A stretch of DNA of 64,000 nucleotides from Roseimaritima multifibrata (lineage in GTDB: Bacteria > Planctomycetota > Planctomycetia > Pirellulales > Pirellulaceae), in assembly GCF_007741495.1 (NCBI RefSeq), contig NZ_CP036262.1:2728001-2792000 (forward strand), in the 5' to 3' direction. Below the pieces are notes generated by a model that was given only the letters and a program-made list of their open reading frames with translations, ran no database searches and was not told the origin of the DNA. A program made the position numbers and the translations under genes. Positions 27,097-36,360 of this stretch are shown in pieces (the first letter of the stretch is position 1; each line of letters opens with the position of its first letter).

Positions 27097-28917
27097 ATGG
27101 GCGGAGTCCCGATTCTATTGGCTTTGGCTGCGGTTACCGTGGATTATGGTTATCAGCCAGATGGCCAGGGCGGCGTCGAATACATCGTCCAGGTGACCCC
27201 TGAAGAGTTCGAGTACGCGAAGCGTGCTGGCGAAATTTCTAGTGTGGTCGTCCCTGAGGTTCGTGGCCGAGTCTCTCGGTTCGTGATTCGAGTTGGCAAC
27301 GACAATTTGCCTCGCGACCCAGGTTCTGCCGGGACCGTTGCTCAGGCTCAAGCGGTTGGCCCCGCCGATGGAGCGGATCTTACTTACATTCCAAGCCCAC
27401 AGATGCGTGCTGACGGGCAGCCTCTTGCGACGCCTCCGCTACCTGGGGCAGCCAAGCAAACCGATTCTGCTCCCGTTACGGTCGCTCGGCCGCAGGCGGG
27501 TGGTGGGATGTCAATGCCCGTCGGTCCGCCCGCGCCCTCGACCGCGCGCACTCCGGCAGAGGAGGCGAAACAGCTAGCCGAGGAATACGCTCGCCAAGCA
27601 ACTCAAAACGCGGCCAATGCGGCGAGTAGTACTGCCAATTCCGCGGCCGATGCTGCGTTAAGCCGAATCAATGGTGGGACCGCTGGCAATACGTTTGCGA
27701 CGCCTCCGGCGACTTCGCCTTCGACCTCTCCCAGCACTTCCCCCTCTACCTCGCCAAGCACTTCGCCGCGGACTGCGTTTCCTGCGACCACAGCCGCCGG
27801 CGGGGCAGGTGGAAACACGAATTCAGGATTCCCTTCAGCGACGGCTCGCGACAGTGGGAACTGGAATCGTGAACCGAATGCAGCGACCGCGGCCTCGACG
27901 ACTTCGGCTCCTGCAAGCCGTTATACGATGGGGCCGAGCAGTCCGCCTGCTGGCGGATTTGGGGCTCAGCCTGCTGGCGTCACTGATCCCCGCGCTGCGA
28001 CCAGTCCCTACGACGCCCCGAGTAATCATTCACGAAGTAGTAGCCCTTACGATACGTCTTCGAGTGCGAGCAGCCAGGTTCCGACGGCTGCCAACCCATA
28101 CGGAGCCGCGACGAATGGCGGTTTTGGGACTCCTCCAGCGACCTACGGGCAGCAGAACACGTACGGACAGCAGAACGTCGCACGTTCTGGCACGGGGGCT
28201 GGCAACACTTCGGCAGGGCAGCCGAGCGAAACGGACCGTTTGCTAAGTAATCTAAATCGAAATTCCCCGTACGGATCGGCGAATCAGAACCCGACAGCTA
28301 ATTCCGGTTACCCAGCTGCTCAAAACACGCAAAACACTCAAGGCACACAAAACGGCGCGGCGGGATCTTCCAACTATCCGGTCGCTGCCGGTCAGGGCAA
28401 TCTGACGAATCAGAGCAATCCAGGGTATGTCGGCAACCAAAATTACGCTGGCAATCCTTATGGCGGACAGACCAATGGGGCTCCTCAGTATCCGTATAAC
28501 GGGACGACCGCAGCAGGAGATTCGGGTATAGGGAATTCCGCACCCGGCCGCACTTCAAACGGATACCCTAACAACTACGGGCAACAGCCTCCGGGAGCCT
28601 ATCTGGCAAACGGGGCGAATCTTACATCGGGAACCGGAGACGGTACCGGGGCGCTTTTGAAGCGGCCTACAGGAAGCGTTCCCGGCCTGTTTGCTGGCGA
28701 AGAGGATGGGGACGTTAAGACGGCTGGAGCCGCTAGTTTCAAAGAGGAGCGTCGCGGGTTGCCTCAGCAGGTTTTCAATCTGTTGTTGTTGCTGTCCTTG
28801 GTGGGAAATTTCTATCTGATCATCCATATGTCCAAGTTGATTCAGCGTTATCGTGATCTGCGAATCAGCCTGCGAACGGCCAGTACCGGAAACAATAAGC
28901 TCGCCCCAGCAAACTAG
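27097..28917 (+). CDS. low-complexity, C-terminally membrane-anchored protein
   Basis: A 606-residue protein from the ATG at 27097, chosen for AAGGA upstream; an in-frame ATG at 27070 adds nine residues. The N-terminal 80 residues are ordered (MGGVPILLALAAVTVDYGYQ, then PDGQGGVEYIVQVTPEEFEY and GRVSRFVIRVG). A long Pro/Ser/Thr/Ala- and then Asn/Gly/Gln/Tyr-rich disordered region follows (about 90-540), with (TSPS)n-type repeats near residues 210-225 and NPYG/YGQQ-type repeats later. A single transmembrane helix is near the end (QVFNLLLLLSLVGNFYLIIH), followed by a basic tail. I recognise the N-terminal block as recurrent in planctomycetes but know no function. A structural or envelope-spanning role is only a guess. 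Confidence 0.75.
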   Translation: MGGVPILLALAAVTVDYGYQPDGQGGVEYIVQVTPEEFEYAKRAGEISSVVVPEVRGRVSRFVIRVGNDNLPRDPGSAGTVAQAQAVGPADGADLTYIPSPQMRADGQPLATPPLPGAAKQTDSAPVTVARPQAGGGMSMPVGPPAPSTARTPAEEAKQLAEEYARQATQNAANAASSTANSAADAALSRINGGTAGNTFATPPATSPSTSPSTSPSTSPSTSPRTAFPATTAAGGAGGNTNSGFPSATARDSGNWNREPNAATAASTTSAPASRYTMGPSSPPAGGFGAQPAGVTDPRAATSPYDAPSNHSRSSSPYDTSSSASSQVPTAANPYGAATNGGFGTPPATYGQQNTYGQQNVARSGTGAGNTSAGQPSETDRLLSNLNRNSPYGSANQNPTANSGYPAAQNTQNTQGTQNGAAGSSNYPVAAGQGNLTNQSNPGYVGNQNYAGNPYGGQTNGAPQYPYNGTTAAGDSGIGNSAPGRTSNGYPNNYGQQPPGAYLANGANLTSGTGDGTGALLKRPTGSVPGLFAGEEDGDVKTAGAASFKEERRGLPQQVFNLLLLLSLVGNFYLIIHMSKLIQRYRDLRISLRTASTGNNKLAPAN

Positions 28918-29474
28918 GGCGAGTCTTCGCCGATGGGGGTTGAGTTGCCGCTGGCGAAGGTTCTGGGGGATCGTTTCCGAGCGAGAGCAGCGTTTGCACG
29001 CGTTCTTTCGCGGGGGATGTGAAGTCAATAACTGACGGGTTTGCAGCGGCTGACAAGTCTGCCCGGGGCCGAGTGAACACGTAGCCCGGAGGGCGGCAGA
29101 TACTTGCCGGCGGCGTCAGCCGCCGGAGTGGGGATCGCGAAAAGAAAAGCCCAGCGGGCGACAGAACCATCCTTGTCTGTCGCCCGCTGGGCTTTCTTAC
29201 GCGCCCGCTGGGTTTCCGTTGGCTTACGTCAATGGCAAGTGTCTGCCGCCCGCTGGGCCAAAAGCACTGCACTTCGGCTCCGATGGGCAGGGGGGGAAAT
29301 CGTCATCTATAGGTTTCGCGTCCCGAGCGAAAGGCGGCACTCCGTCTGGCTGGTTCAACGACGGATTGTCACAGGGGACGGTTGTCGCTTTACGGTTTGT
29401 ACGTGGTGGATTAGTCTACTGGAGTGAGGAGTGGGCCCTTTGTGGTTCCGTGTTTGTAAAGCCTTTGGCTTGTT
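28918..29474. other. intergenic region with palindromic repeats
   Basis: About 557 bases with no supported gene. It includes GCCGGCGGCGTCAGCCGCCG near 29106, the perfect 20-bp palindrome at 29146-29195 and scattered GCCCGCTGGG copies, which also form the short frames seen there. Confidence 0.6.
29146..29195. repeat. perfect 20-bp inverted repeat, 10-base loop
   Basis: Arms 29146-29165 (AAAGCCCAGCGGGCGACAGA) and 29176-29195 are exact complements. A partial third copy, CGCCCGCTGGGTTT, follows at about 29201. No T-tract specific to a terminator, though TTTCTT follows the right arm, so a terminator role is not excluded. Confidence 0.85.
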
Positions 29475-30083
29475 ATGTTCTTCTTTCCTGTCCGCACCCC
29501 TGGATCGCGACTCCTGCGACGCTTGACTTGCAGCTTGCTGCTGGTTGTGTTGTCGTGTGGCTGGATCGGTGTGCCTTTTTATGGACCGGTCGCTGAGAAA
29601 GAAGGGCGTTTTCCTTGCGAACATTGTGCGTGCGGTTGTTCTTCGGCGCTCTATTGCTGGGACAAATGTTGTTGTCATAGCGATCAAGAGAAACTGCAGT
29701 GGGCGGCCGAAAATGACGTTGTCCCCCCTGAATTTCTTGTGATTCGCGTCGCGCAAGCCTTTTCGGCCAGCGGCCTGGTGGAAGCGCCGAAATGCGGCTC
29801 GTGCTGCGGTGGAAAAACTGCCACCTGCAGCCAGCCTGCCAATGCGGACGCTCAGGCCGATGGCACGCCTTCCGATTCCAGTCGAGCTCGACTGGTACGT
29901 TTAGAGGATGCCGCCAAATGTCGCGGTATCGACATGATTTGGACGCTCTTTTCCAACATTGTCGTTCCCTCCTCGCCGGCCACACTTCTTTGCGTGTTGC
30001 CGATGCTTTTGTTCCGCTTGCAGGTCTTTGATCTGCAAGCCGAATCGATGAGCTACTCTCCTGACCCACCGGTTCCCTGGTAG
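29475..30083 (+). CDS. cysteine-rich secreted or membrane protein of unknown function
   Basis: A 202-residue protein with an N-terminal signal or anchor (LLRRLTCSLLLVVLSCGWIG) and a dense cysteine domain: CEHCACGC at 48-55, then YCWDKCCCH at about 60-68, followed by EKLQWAAENDVVPPEFLV. Around residue 107 there is a second cluster KCGSCCGGKTATC. A hydrophobic segment lies near the C-terminus (TLLCVLPMLLFRL). The C-x2-C-x-C-x-C...C-x3-CCCH block with the following W-A-x-E-N-x-V-x-P-P segment is a pattern I recognise from uncharacterised planctomycete proteins. It suggests binding of a soft metal such as copper or zinc, or disulfide bonding; no metal-transport gene is adjacent, so function is open. 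Confidence 0.78.
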   Translation: MFFFPVRTPGSRLLRRLTCSLLLVVLSCGWIGVPFYGPVAEKEGRFPCEHCACGCSSALYCWDKCCCHSDQEKLQWAAENDVVPPEFLVIRVAQAFSASGLVEAPKCGSCCGGKTATCSQPANADAQADGTPSDSSRARLVRLEDAAKCRGIDMIWTLFSNIVVPSSPATLLCVLPMLLFRLQVFDLQAESMSYSPDPPVPW

Positions 30084-30528
30084 GCATCCCCCGCAGTCGT
30101 ATTTGAGTCGTTGCGTAAGCATGTTTCGTGCGGGGATGGTTCCCCGTTATGCGCGAAGTGTGCGTGTCACACCGCTCCTGCGTTGGTCTCCGGAGGTTCG
30201 CTCCTCACACCAGCGTTGACTTCGCCTCCAGCGTGGGAGCGACTTTTAAACCCAAGGAAATGCGCCTGAAAGTTCGCAAGGGCTTTTGTGTGGCTTGGGG
30301 TGACCGCTGCGCTCTTGCGAATGGTCCGTCGACATTGTCGTTACCGCCATTGGCTGCCCCCTGCCGTTTGTTCGGCGTTTGTTCGGCGTTTGTTCATTGC
30401 GTGTTGCGGTTTCGCGGCATCCTGCAGTTCAGCTGGCTCCTGCGATTTAGCAGGGTAACCACAGCCGCCCCTTGCGATCCCTTCCGAATATCCACTCCAT
30501 AGCCACTACCATTACCGTTACCAAAAGC
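30084..30528. other. intergenic region before the secretion block
   Basis: About 445 bases. It has a short imperfect repeat of TTCGGCGTTTG (about 30368-30395) and an inverted GCGTTGGTCTCCGGAGG-type stretch, but no gene. The promoter of the DUF1559/secretion block may lie here. Confidence 0.4.
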
Positions 30529-31584
30529 ATGTCTAACCAAAAATATTGCGTTTCTGCGGAGTCGTTTCCTGCGGTCGGTCTCCGATCGTTTCCTGTTCGG
30601 CGAAGAGCGTTTACGCTTGTTGAACTGCTGGTCGTTATCGCGATCATTGGCGTGCTTGTCGGCCTGCTGCTGCCGGCGGTCCAGGCCGCGCGTGAAGCGG
30701 CGCGGCGGATGAGCTGCGGCAACAACATGAAGCAGTTGGGGCTGGCCGTTCACATGCACCACGATACGTTGCTGCGTTTCCCTTCCCAACGAGACAACCT
30801 GAAGGCTCCGGTCCCCGCGGCGCAGCAGTCTTTCTATCGCTGGGGACCGCTGGCGATGTTGACGCCGTACCTTGAGCAATCCGCGATCTATCAAGCCATC
30901 GATTTGAAGCAACCGCTTTATCTGTTTTCGATGGGGCCGCCTCCGGGAGTGGTTACCCATCCCGATTTGGCAAGTGAAGTCGGGACGTCGGTCGAGGCTT
31001 TCCTCTGTCCCAGCGACGTCCATCAAAGGATCAGCAGCGAATGGGGGGCGACCAATTATGTCGCCAACAACGGGTCCGGTGCAAACGGCGGGCTGAGCGA
31101 TTCGGGCGATGGCCTGTTTTATATCGATTCGCAAAAGCGATTTCGCGATATCCTGGATGGAACGTCGCACTCCGCAGCGTTTAGTGAAACGCTGATTTCA
31201 AGCGGTGCGGCCGATAGCACGCGCGGAGTCGCGAACTTGAGCAGCGACGGTGAACTGGCGGCTGTTTGGAGTGCTTCGGCACCGACGATCGATGACAGTT
31301 GGTGCCTGGACGATTCGCAGCCCGTTGTGTTTAAGCGTGGCGAGAAATGGGCCGACGGATCGGTCAACGATACGGGCTATCACCATTTTCGGTCGCCCAA
31401 CCCCGACGAAAACGATTGTTACTCACGCTATGCTGCCATCAATAATAGTCGTAGCCGGCATCCTGGCGGAGTGATGGTCCTGATGGCTGATGGATCGGTT
31501 CGCTTGGTCGGTGAAACCGTCGACCGCGTCACCTGGCAGCGAGTCGGATCGATTGCTGATAACCAAGTCCTCCCTCCCTTCTAA
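30529..31584 (+). CDS. DUF1559 protein with prepilin-type N-terminus
   Basis: A 351-residue DUF1559 protein. The ATG at 30529 gives a 27-residue basic leader ending RRRA before [20 protein letters not shown] (Glu at +5 of the mature form); an in-frame TTG at 30472 is less likely. [20 protein letters not shown] is nearly identical to the protein at 13.4 kb, whereas the rest is quite different. The family landmarks [16 protein letters not shown] (about 205) and the terminal [17 protein letters not shown] (about 315) are present. It is the first gene of a long plus-strand run leading into the pilus-type secretion genes, so it may be a substrate or accessory pseudopilin of that machine (inference). 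Confidence 0.92.
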   Translation: MSNQKYCVSAESFPAVGLRSFPVRRRAFTLVELLVVIAIIGVLVGLLLPAVQAAREAARRMSCGNNMKQLGLAVHMHHDTLLRFPSQRDNLKAPVPAAQQSFYRWGPLAMLTPYLEQSAIYQAIDLKQPLYLFSMGPPPGVVTHPDLASEVGTSVEAFLCPSDVHQRISSEWGATNYVANNGSGANGGLSDSGDGLFYIDSQKRFRDILDGTSHSAAFSETLISSGAADSTRGVANLSSDGELAAVWSASAPTIDDSWCLDDSQPVVFKRGEKWADGSVNDTGYHHFRSPNPDENDCYSRYAAINNSRSRHPGGVMVLMADGSVRLVGETVDRVTWQRVGSIADNQVLPPF

Positions 31585-31635
31585 ATATTTGAATATCTAA
31601 ATATCTAAATAGACCACTTCTGGATTCGATCGAAT

Positions 31636-32961
31636 ATGAATTACCTACTTGTCTCTCTCCTGGTGCTGGCGACTGGCCAGCCCGATCAGTGGCCTGCCTT
31701 CTTGGGGGCCGGTGCGACGCCCATCCCTGCGGAGTCGGTGCCGCTGCACTGGTCACCAACCGAGCAGATCGCTTGGCAGGCAAATGTTCCCGGCCACGGG
31801 CAATCGAGTCCCGTCATCTATGACGGAAAAGTGTTCGTAACCAGTGTCGAAGGGCCCAACAAAGAAACCTTTCATACGCTCTGCTTCGATTTGAACAGCG
31901 GAGAGGAATTGTGGCGGCGCAGTGTCGAAAATTCGACTCCGGTTCCCAATAGCTACTACGTCAGTCGAGCCGCCCCGACGCCGGCGGTCGATCAAGGCCG
32001 GGTGATGGTCCTGTTCGAAAGTGGGGACTGTGTGGCCTACGATCATGCGGGCGACCTGCTTTGGCAGCGAGCCTTCAGCAAAGACAACGGTCCGCTGACT
32101 GCGGAATTTGGGTTGGGGGCGTCTCCCTGTCAGACGGAATCTAAGTTGTTTGTTTTGCTGGAACCGGAAGTCGATGGCGTTTTGCTGGCGATCGATAAGG
32201 TGACCGGCAAAACGGTCTGGCAAACGCCGCGTAAGCCGCGCAAAAGCTGGAGCTCGCCCGCGGTGCTTAAAATCGGAGAAAGCACGCAGGTGGTGGTCAG
32301 CTCTGACGGGACCGTCGATGGTTTTGATGCCGAAACCGGCGACCTGCTGTGGACCTTTGACGACATTGGTGGAAATACGGCCACCACCCCGATCGATATT
32401 GGTGAGGGGCGATTTCTGGTCGGGGCGTCGCCCGGCAGGAATGGCGAAAAGTCCAAATTCTCGCCCGATTCCAATGGGATGCTGCAGGTCTCTTTGCAAG
32501 GCGGGAAGTGGACGGTGCAGCGAAAGTGGGCCGCAACGGGCGCAACGCCAAGCTGGGCGTCGCCCATCGTCCACCAAGGTCTGGCTTATTGGATCAACCG
32601 GGCCGGAGTCGTTTACTGCTTTGACGTTGCCAGTGGTGAAAAGGTTTACACCGAGCGTTCGCCGCAGTCGGCGTGGGCAACCCCCGTCGGCATCGGGGAC
32701 CGGATCTATTTGTTCGGCAAAGAGGGCCTGGTGACCGTGCTGGCTGCCGGGCGGGAATTCAAGGTGTTGGCGGAAAATGAGACCTGGAACGACGAAACGC
32801 TCCCCGCCGAAGCCCCGTTAAGCACCGAAGAACCGACCGAGGAACGTCGTCGCGCGGCCGCAATGTTCGCCCGCCCAACGCTGTACGGGGTCGCCATCGC
32901 CGATGGCAAAATCGTGATGCGAGTCGGAAACGCCTTGTTTTGTGCAGAAGCGACTGAATAG
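31636..32961 (+). CDS. exported PQQ-like beta-propeller protein
   Basis: A 441-residue protein with a short signal peptide (MNYLLVSLLVLATGQ) and repeated propeller blades of the PQQ/outer-membrane-BamB type: SPVIYDGKVFVTSVEG, FDLNSGEELWRRSVEN, APTPAVDQGRVMVLFESGDC, DHAGDLLWQRAF, IDKVTGKTVWQTPRKPRKSW, FDAETGDLLWTFDDIGG and FDVASGEKVYTERSP. Blades with A-x-D-x-x-TG-x-x-x-W are diagnostic of the fold. Catalytic PQQ-dehydrogenase residues are not evident, so a binding or scaffolding role is more likely than redox chemistry. It sits 51 bases after the DUF1559 gene and 143 bases before the first secretion ATPase. Confidence 0.88.
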   Translation: MNYLLVSLLVLATGQPDQWPAFLGAGATPIPAESVPLHWSPTEQIAWQANVPGHGQSSPVIYDGKVFVTSVEGPNKETFHTLCFDLNSGEELWRRSVENSTPVPNSYYVSRAAPTPAVDQGRVMVLFESGDCVAYDHAGDLLWQRAFSKDNGPLTAEFGLGASPCQTESKLFVLLEPEVDGVLLAIDKVTGKTVWQTPRKPRKSWSSPAVLKIGESTQVVVSSDGTVDGFDAETGDLLWTFDDIGGNTATTPIDIGEGRFLVGASPGRNGEKSKFSPDSNGMLQVSLQGGKWTVQRKWAATGATPSWASPIVHQGLAYWINRAGVVYCFDVASGEKVYTERSPQSAWATPVGIGDRIYLFGKEGLVTVLAAGREFKVLAENETWNDETLPAEAPLSTEEPTEERRRAAAMFARPTLYGVAIADGKIVMRVGNALFCAEATE

Positions 32962-33104
32962 CGGTCTGGCAGGTGCGAAGAAACGTCGCATCCTTGGCAA
33001 TACGATGGTATTCTAGAGCAGTACTCTCCTCGCGAGCTTGGACAGCGGATGGACGCTGTCGAGCCAGAAAATCGCAGGGGCTCGTCTTTCAGGAAAAGCA
33101 AACT

Positions 33105-34862
33105 ATGAGCGGCACAACAAAGGACTTTACCGACATTCTCCTCAAAGAGGGCGTCATCAGCCTGGACCAGTTGAGTGAATCGGAACGAGTTGCCGCGGAT
33201 GCTCGACTGAGCGTTGGGGAAGCCCTGGTCAAACTGGAGTACGCCTCGCCGGAAGAAGTGGCGCAGGCTACCGCAAAATTTCACCATGTTCCTTACGTTG
33301 ACCTGCGAGAAAGGAAGATTCCCGAGCATATCATCGAACTGATCCCCGAATCGGTCGCTCGAGAAAACATGGTTTTGCCCTTCGATGAAGAAGATGGGAC
33401 CCTGCGGGTTTTGCTAGCCGACCCGTTCGATTTGGAAACGACCGAAAAACTGCGGTTTATCCTGAATAAAAAGATCGAAACGGCGATGGCCCCCGTGCAG
33501 TCGATCCAGGAAGCAATCAACCAGTATTACGGTCAGGTCGAAGGTGAATCGGCTGACTCGATGTTGCAAGAGTTCACCGATACCGCGATCGACTTCACCG
33601 AAACCTCCGATGCCGATGATACGGGGGGTGACGATGGGGACATGGACGAAAATTCACCACCGGTCGTCCGTTTGGTCCACTTGATGATCCAGGAAGCCGT
33701 CCAGTTGCGGGCTTCCGACATCCATGTGGAGCCCTTTGAGGAACGGATTCGGATCCGCTATCGCATCGATGGCGTCTGTGTGGAGCGTGATAGCCCCCCC
33801 AGGCGAATGTTGGGGAGCCTTGTTTCCCGCATTAAAATTCTCGCCAAGATGGATATCTCGGAACGGCGACGCCCCCAGGATGGTCGAATCAAAATCACCG
33901 TTGGGGATAAAGAACTGGACCTTCGAGTCAGTATTATTCCGACCAACCACGGCCAGTCGGTCGTGATGCGGCTGTTGGACAAGGACAACATTAAGGTCGG
34001 AACCCGGCAGTTAGGGTTGGCCGAGCGGGACTTCCGAAACTTCAACTCGCTGATCAAAAGGCCTAACGGCATCATCCTGGTCACAGGCCCCACGGGGTCG
34101 GGGAAAACGACCACGCTCTATGCGTCGTTGAACGCCCTCAACCGTCCCGACCGCAAGATCATCACCGCGGAGGACCCGGTCGAATACTACCTGCCGGGGA
34201 TCAATCAGGTCGAAGTGAAGCACAATATCGGCTTGGACTTCGCCCTCATTATTCGCTCGATGTTGCGGCAGGCTCCCAATATCATCCTGGTCGGAGAGAT
34301 GCGTGATACCGAGACCGCATCGATGGGAATCCAGGCCAGTCTGACTGGACACTTGGTATTCAGTACCCTGCACACGAACGATGCGCCCAGTGCCATCACT
34401 CGAATGGTGGACATCGGTGTACCTGGCTACCTGGTGGCAAGCAGCGTCATTGCGGTCCTTGCCCAGCGTCTGGTCCGGACGATTTGCCCCCGCTGCAAAC
34501 AGTCATACAAGCCCCCCCAAAGCGTTATCGACGATGCGGGGCTCCCGCCGGAACTGGTCGCCCATGCCGAGTTCGCTAAGGGGAAAGGTTGCAGCTATTG
34601 CCAGCGCAGCGGATACCGCGGTCGTTTGGGCATTTACGAACTGATGATGGTGACCAGTGGGATCCGCGAAATGATGTTCAAGGCGGCCCCTACCCAGGAA
34701 ATCCGCGAAAAGGCGATTGAGCAAGGAATGACCACTCTTTACGCCGACGGAATGCGCAAGGTTTTACGTGGAATCACCACCTTTGACGAGGTTTACCGAG
34801 TGGCTAAACGGACCGAGCAGGACCATTTGGCAATGAGGCATCTGATCGAAGAACTGAATTAG
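33105..34862 (+). CDS. type II secretion/type IV pilus assembly ATPase (GspE/PilB), copy 1
   Basis: A hexameric ATPase that powers pilin or pseudopilin polymerisation from the cytoplasmic face of the inner membrane. The ATG at 33105 follows AGGAAAAG; the upstream extension to 32973 is not family sequence. The 585-residue protein has an N-terminal MshEN domain (about 8-150, with DILLKEGVISLDQL and FHHVPYVDLRERKIPEHIIE), an acidic linker, then RASDIHVEPFEERIRIRYRI, Walker A GPTGSGKTTTLYASL, the Asp box ITAEDPVEYYLPGINQVEV, Walker B NIILVGEMRD and the His box TGHLVFSTLHTNDAPSAI. The zinc knuckle is present as CPRCKQSY and CSYCQRSGYRG. It is the first of two PilB-type ATPases flanking pilT. Confidence 0.95.
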   Translation: MSGTTKDFTDILLKEGVISLDQLSESERVAADARLSVGEALVKLEYASPEEVAQATAKFHHVPYVDLRERKIPEHIIELIPESVARENMVLPFDEEDGTLRVLLADPFDLETTEKLRFILNKKIETAMAPVQSIQEAINQYYGQVEGESADSMLQEFTDTAIDFTETSDADDTGGDDGDMDENSPPVVRLVHLMIQEAVQLRASDIHVEPFEERIRIRYRIDGVCVERDSPPRRMLGSLVSRIKILAKMDISERRRPQDGRIKITVGDKELDLRVSIIPTNHGQSVVMRLLDKDNIKVGTRQLGLAERDFRNFNSLIKRPNGIILVTGPTGSGKTTTLYASLNALNRPDRKIITAEDPVEYYLPGINQVEVKHNIGLDFALIIRSMLRQAPNIILVGEMRDTETASMGIQASLTGHLVFSTLHTNDAPSAITRMVDIGVPGYLVASSVIAVLAQRLVRTICPRCKQSYKPPQSVIDDAGLPPELVAHAEFAKGKGCSYCQRSGYRGRLGIYELMMVTSGIREMMFKAAPTQEIREKAIEQGMTTLYADGMRKVLRGITTFDEVYRVAKRTEQDHLAMRHLIEELN

Positions 34863-35252
34863 TTCTAAGTCGCCTTTTCTTCCGCTAGCGTTCGGGACGC
34901 TTTCTTGAAGCGTCCGGCGTTGGTGCTAGCGTCGGTCGATTCGGACCGGCGCTCGGCACACGTGTTGCGTGACCGCCAGAGGAGGGGATTGCCCGGCAAT
35001 TCCCTTCGTTAGTCTCGACATCGGCAGCCGGCCGCTCCGGCAAGCCTGAGCATGCAGTTGGGGCAAAATGGGCCGAAAATTTGGTTTTTGGCTAATGAGT
35101 ACGCATAATGCTTGCATCGGCTGGGCTGATCGGTCCATGCCATCCCTTTTCCCACTTGCTTATCCCTTTGTTCCCTACCCTCCGATTTGTCGTCCCAGCC
35201 AAGATGGAGGGGCTCGGCAGGGTTTGGCACGACGCTAATAAGGATTTTGTTT
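34863..35252. other. 390-bp spacer between pilB-1 and pilT
   Basis: Contains a hairpin GGACGCTT/AAGCGTCC (34895-34915) and other short inverted motifs (GCTAGCG) but no gene. AAGGA 8 bases before 35253 sets the pilT start. Confidence 0.5.
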
Positions 35253-36359
35253 ATGGCAACGGTGCTGATCGACAAACTGCTGGCGGCTGCTGTGAAGCAG
35301 GGCGTTAGCGATATTCACATTGTCGTCGGCCAGCCGCCCGTGTTCCGCATGGACGGTCGGATGCGGAAGCTGGAAACGAAGATTCTCGAAAACGAGGACA
35401 CGGTCGGCTTGATGAAAAGCATCACGCCTGAACGTTGCCAGCGAGAGTTGCAGGAAACGGGGAGTGCTGACTTCGGGTTCGCCTTTGGGGATATGGCTCG
35501 ATTTCGAGTCTCGGTCTTCAAGCAACGCGGCTCGATTTCGATGGTGCTGCGACAGATTCCGAATGACAAATTGACTCCGGAGCAACTTGGGTTGCCCGAA
35601 TCGGTGGTCAAGTTGGTGATGCGTCCGCGTGGGCTGTTCTTGGTGACAGGTCCGACCGGTAGCGGTAAGAGTACGACGTTGGCCAGTTTGGTCAATTTGA
35701 TCAACGAAACCCACGACCATCACATCATCACGATCGAAGACCCGATCGAATTTTATCACGAACATAAAAAGAGCACGGTCAACCAGCGTGAAGTCGGCGT
35801 GGACGTCCCCAGTTTCGCCGAAGCGATTCGTCGAGCTTTGCGACAGGACCCCGACGTGATTCTGGTCGGGGAATTGCGTGACTTGGAAACGATTGAAGCG
35901 GCCATTAGTGCTGCGGAAACGGGACACATCGTGTTTGGCACCTTGCACACCAATAGTGCACAGGGAACGGTCAACCGTGTGATCGACGCGTTTCCCGGGA
36001 ATCTGCAAGACCAGATTCGAACCCAGTTGGCTAGTTCGCTGATCGGCGTGGTGGCTCAGACGTTGTTGCCGCGGATCGGCGGAGGACGTGTGGCGGCTTA
36101 CGAAGTGCTGGTCGTGACGCCCGGTATCGGTAACCTGATTCGCGAGAACAAGACATTCCGGATCAACAGTGCGATTCAAACCGGTGCCAAGCTGGGAATG
36201 CAGTTGATGGATGACGCGTTATTTAAATTATGGAACGAAGAGAAATGCACCGTCGAAGAAGTGCTTAGCAAAGCCCAGAGGCCAGATGACCTGGCCAAAC
36301 GGATCGTGCAAGCACGGCGCGGCGTTATCGACGAGCCCGAAGTGTTAGGAGACGATTAA
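35253..36359 (+). CDS. pilT: pilus retraction ATPase PilT
   Basis: The depolymerising ATPase of type IV pili. With the ATG at 35253 (AAGGA 8 bases upstream) the product is 368 residues, close to the usual 345. Family features in order: KQGVSDIHIVVGQPPVFRMD (about 17-36), the PAS-like N-domain, FRVSVFKQRGSISMVLRQIP, Walker A TGPTGSGKSTTLASLV, Asp box ITIEDPIEFYHEHKKSTVNQ, AIRRALRQDPDVILVGELRD, His box ETGHIVFGTLHTNSAQGTVN and the AIRxLIREG-like end GNLIRENKTFRINSAIQTGA. Its presence argues that the fibre made by this locus can be retracted, unlike a classical type II system. One base separates its stop from the next start. Confidence 0.96.
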   Translation: MATVLIDKLLAAAVKQGVSDIHIVVGQPPVFRMDGRMRKLETKILENEDTVGLMKSITPERCQRELQETGSADFGFAFGDMARFRVSVFKQRGSISMVLRQIPNDKLTPEQLGLPESVVKLVMRPRGLFLVTGPTGSGKSTTLASLVNLINETHDHHIITIEDPIEFYHEHKKSTVNQREVGVDVPSFAEAIRRALRQDPDVILVGELRDLETIEAAISAAETGHIVFGTLHTNSAQGTVNRVIDAFPGNLQDQIRTQLASSLIGVVAQTLLPRIGGGRVAAYEVLVVTPGIGNLIRENKTFRINSAIQTGAKLGMQLMDDALFKLWNEEKCTVEEVLSKAQRPDDLAKRIVQARRGVIDEPEVLGDD

Positions 36360-36360
36360 G

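Noticed and set aside
26934-27203. 89-codon plus frame beginning MTLSLAGLTVALYVCGW
   Set aside because: Overlaps the low-complexity protein in another frame after a signal-like start; no similarity and no ribosome-binding site.
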